Of a DNA stretch of 6,413 nt, positions 5,950 through 6,413 are shown piece by piece. Within the stretch, counting starts at the first letter, position 1. The number at the start of each line of letters is the position of its first letter. The stretch comes from Pyrinomonadaceae bacterium. GTDB taxonomy: Bacteria > Acidobacteriota > Blastocatellia > Pyrinomonadales > Pyrinomonadaceae. A program made the position numbers and the translations under genes. The stretch spans positions 1-6,413 of the forward strand of contig JACCRA010000817.1 of NCBI GenBank assembly GCA_013813825.1. Reading direction: 5' to 3'. A model generated the notes under the pieces. The model had not been told where the DNA came from. It did no database searches and saw only the letters and a program-made list of their open reading frames with translations.

Positions 5950-6413
5950 TTATCGCTTCTCGGCCAGCGTCTCGCGGTCAACGGAAGCCGGCATGGACGT
6001 GCCGCCCCGGTGCAGCGAGTTCCGGCGGTCAGCCGCTACTACTGATTGATAGAGTGCGGCCAGCTTCGCTGCCGCCGGCTGCGGCTGAAAGCGTGCGAGC
6101 GCCGAAGCCTGCGCCGCCCGCCCCAGCGTCTCGCGGCGCAACGGATCAGCCAGCAAATCACAGATTCCCTCGGCCAGACTTTCGACGCTCGCCGGTTCCA
6201 CTAACCAGCCATCAACGCCGTGTCGCAAAACTTCCGGGATCGGGCCAATTCGCGTCGCGACGCACGCGCGGCCGCTTGCCATCGCTTCGATCAAGGCGAT
6301 GCCTAATCCCTCGTACAATGAAGGGAAGATGAACAAATCGCAACTTCGCAGGAAGGCTCCGACATCCTTGCGTGCTCCGAGAAAGTGGACGCGGTCGGCG
6401 ACGCCGAGTTTTC
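5950..6413 (-). CDS. GT4 glycosyltransferase, C-terminal fragment (cut by right edge)
   Basis: The frame is open from the right edge to a TAA at 5950-5952, giving 153 visible residues. They cover the C-terminal, donor-binding half of a GT4 enzyme: RVHFLGARKDVGAFLRSCD, then FIFPSLYEGLGIALIEAMAS, then PIPEVLRHGVDGWLVEP. The classical E-x7-E signature is intact (YEGLGIALIE, fragment residues 34 and 42), unlike the two other glycosyltransferases of the window. The internal TTG near 6336 is not the start; the domain clearly continues through the edge. GT4 enzymes of this kind are usually retaining transferases using a nucleotide sugar at the cytoplasmic membrane face. The polar tail after the last helix (about 30 residues rich in R, S and E) is not part of the fold. 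The epimerase follows after 58 bases, so the genes are probably co-transcribed. Confidence 0.93.
   Translation of the reverse strand, partial: KLGVADRVHFLGARKDVGAFLRSCDLFIFPSLYEGLGIALIEAMASGRACVATRIGPIPEVLRHGVDGWLVEPASVESLAEGICDLLADPLRRETLGRAAQASALARFQPQPAAAKLAALYQSVVAADRRNSLHRGGTSMPASVDRETLAEKR

Noticed and set aside
1..6413. Possible undescribed defence or mobile system
   Set aside because: All complete genes are recognisable glycan-biosynthesis types. No nuclease, transposase, integrase, toxin, repeat array or RNA gene was seen on either strand.

Overview
The window is a GC-rich stretch of bacterial chromosome. Every gene I can support lies on the minus strand, so the region is read from right to left. 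It looks like the inside of a surface-glycan (exopolysaccharide or O-antigen type) biosynthesis cluster. Protein wording and base composition would fit Acidobacteriota (Blastocatellia-like) or a similar environmental phylum, but that is a weak inference because there is no rRNA or other phylogenetic marker.

In transcription order: (1) the C-terminal part of a GT4-type glycosyltransferase, cut by the right edge (5950-6413). (2) An extended-SDR NAD-dependent sugar epimerase carrying a four-cysteine insert, resembling dTDP-L-rhamnose 4-epimerases (4770-5891). (3) A complete GT-B/GT4-like glycosyltransferase (3477-4721, start uncertain). (4) A second complete GT4-like glycosyltransferase (2341-3420). 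(5) A class I SAM-dependent methyltransferase with an N-terminal zinc ribbon (1412-2326). (6) A short relic of a further glycosyltransferase, homologous to the 3' end of gene 4 (1231-1389). (7) A left-handed beta-helix (hexapeptide-repeat) acyltransferase (472-1191). (8) The N-terminus of a multi-pass membrane protein, cut by the left edge (1-251).

Gaps between genes 1-5 are short (14-58 bases), which suggests one transcript. Two gaps of 220 bases flank the acyltransferase. The first holds the glycosyltransferase relic and a small hairpin just before the acyltransferase start. The second holds a GC-rich palindrome but no clear gene or promoter.

The inferred division of labour is as follows. 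The epimerase makes or converts an activated sugar. The glycosyltransferases assemble it with other sugars on a carrier in the cytoplasm. The methyltransferase and acyltransferase decorate the glycan. The membrane protein may act in polymerisation or lipid-linked sugar transfer. I found no RNA gene, CRISPR array, insertion sequence or evident new system. The most informative irregularity is the duplicated glycosyltransferase 3' end, which points to recombination and gene loss within the cluster.
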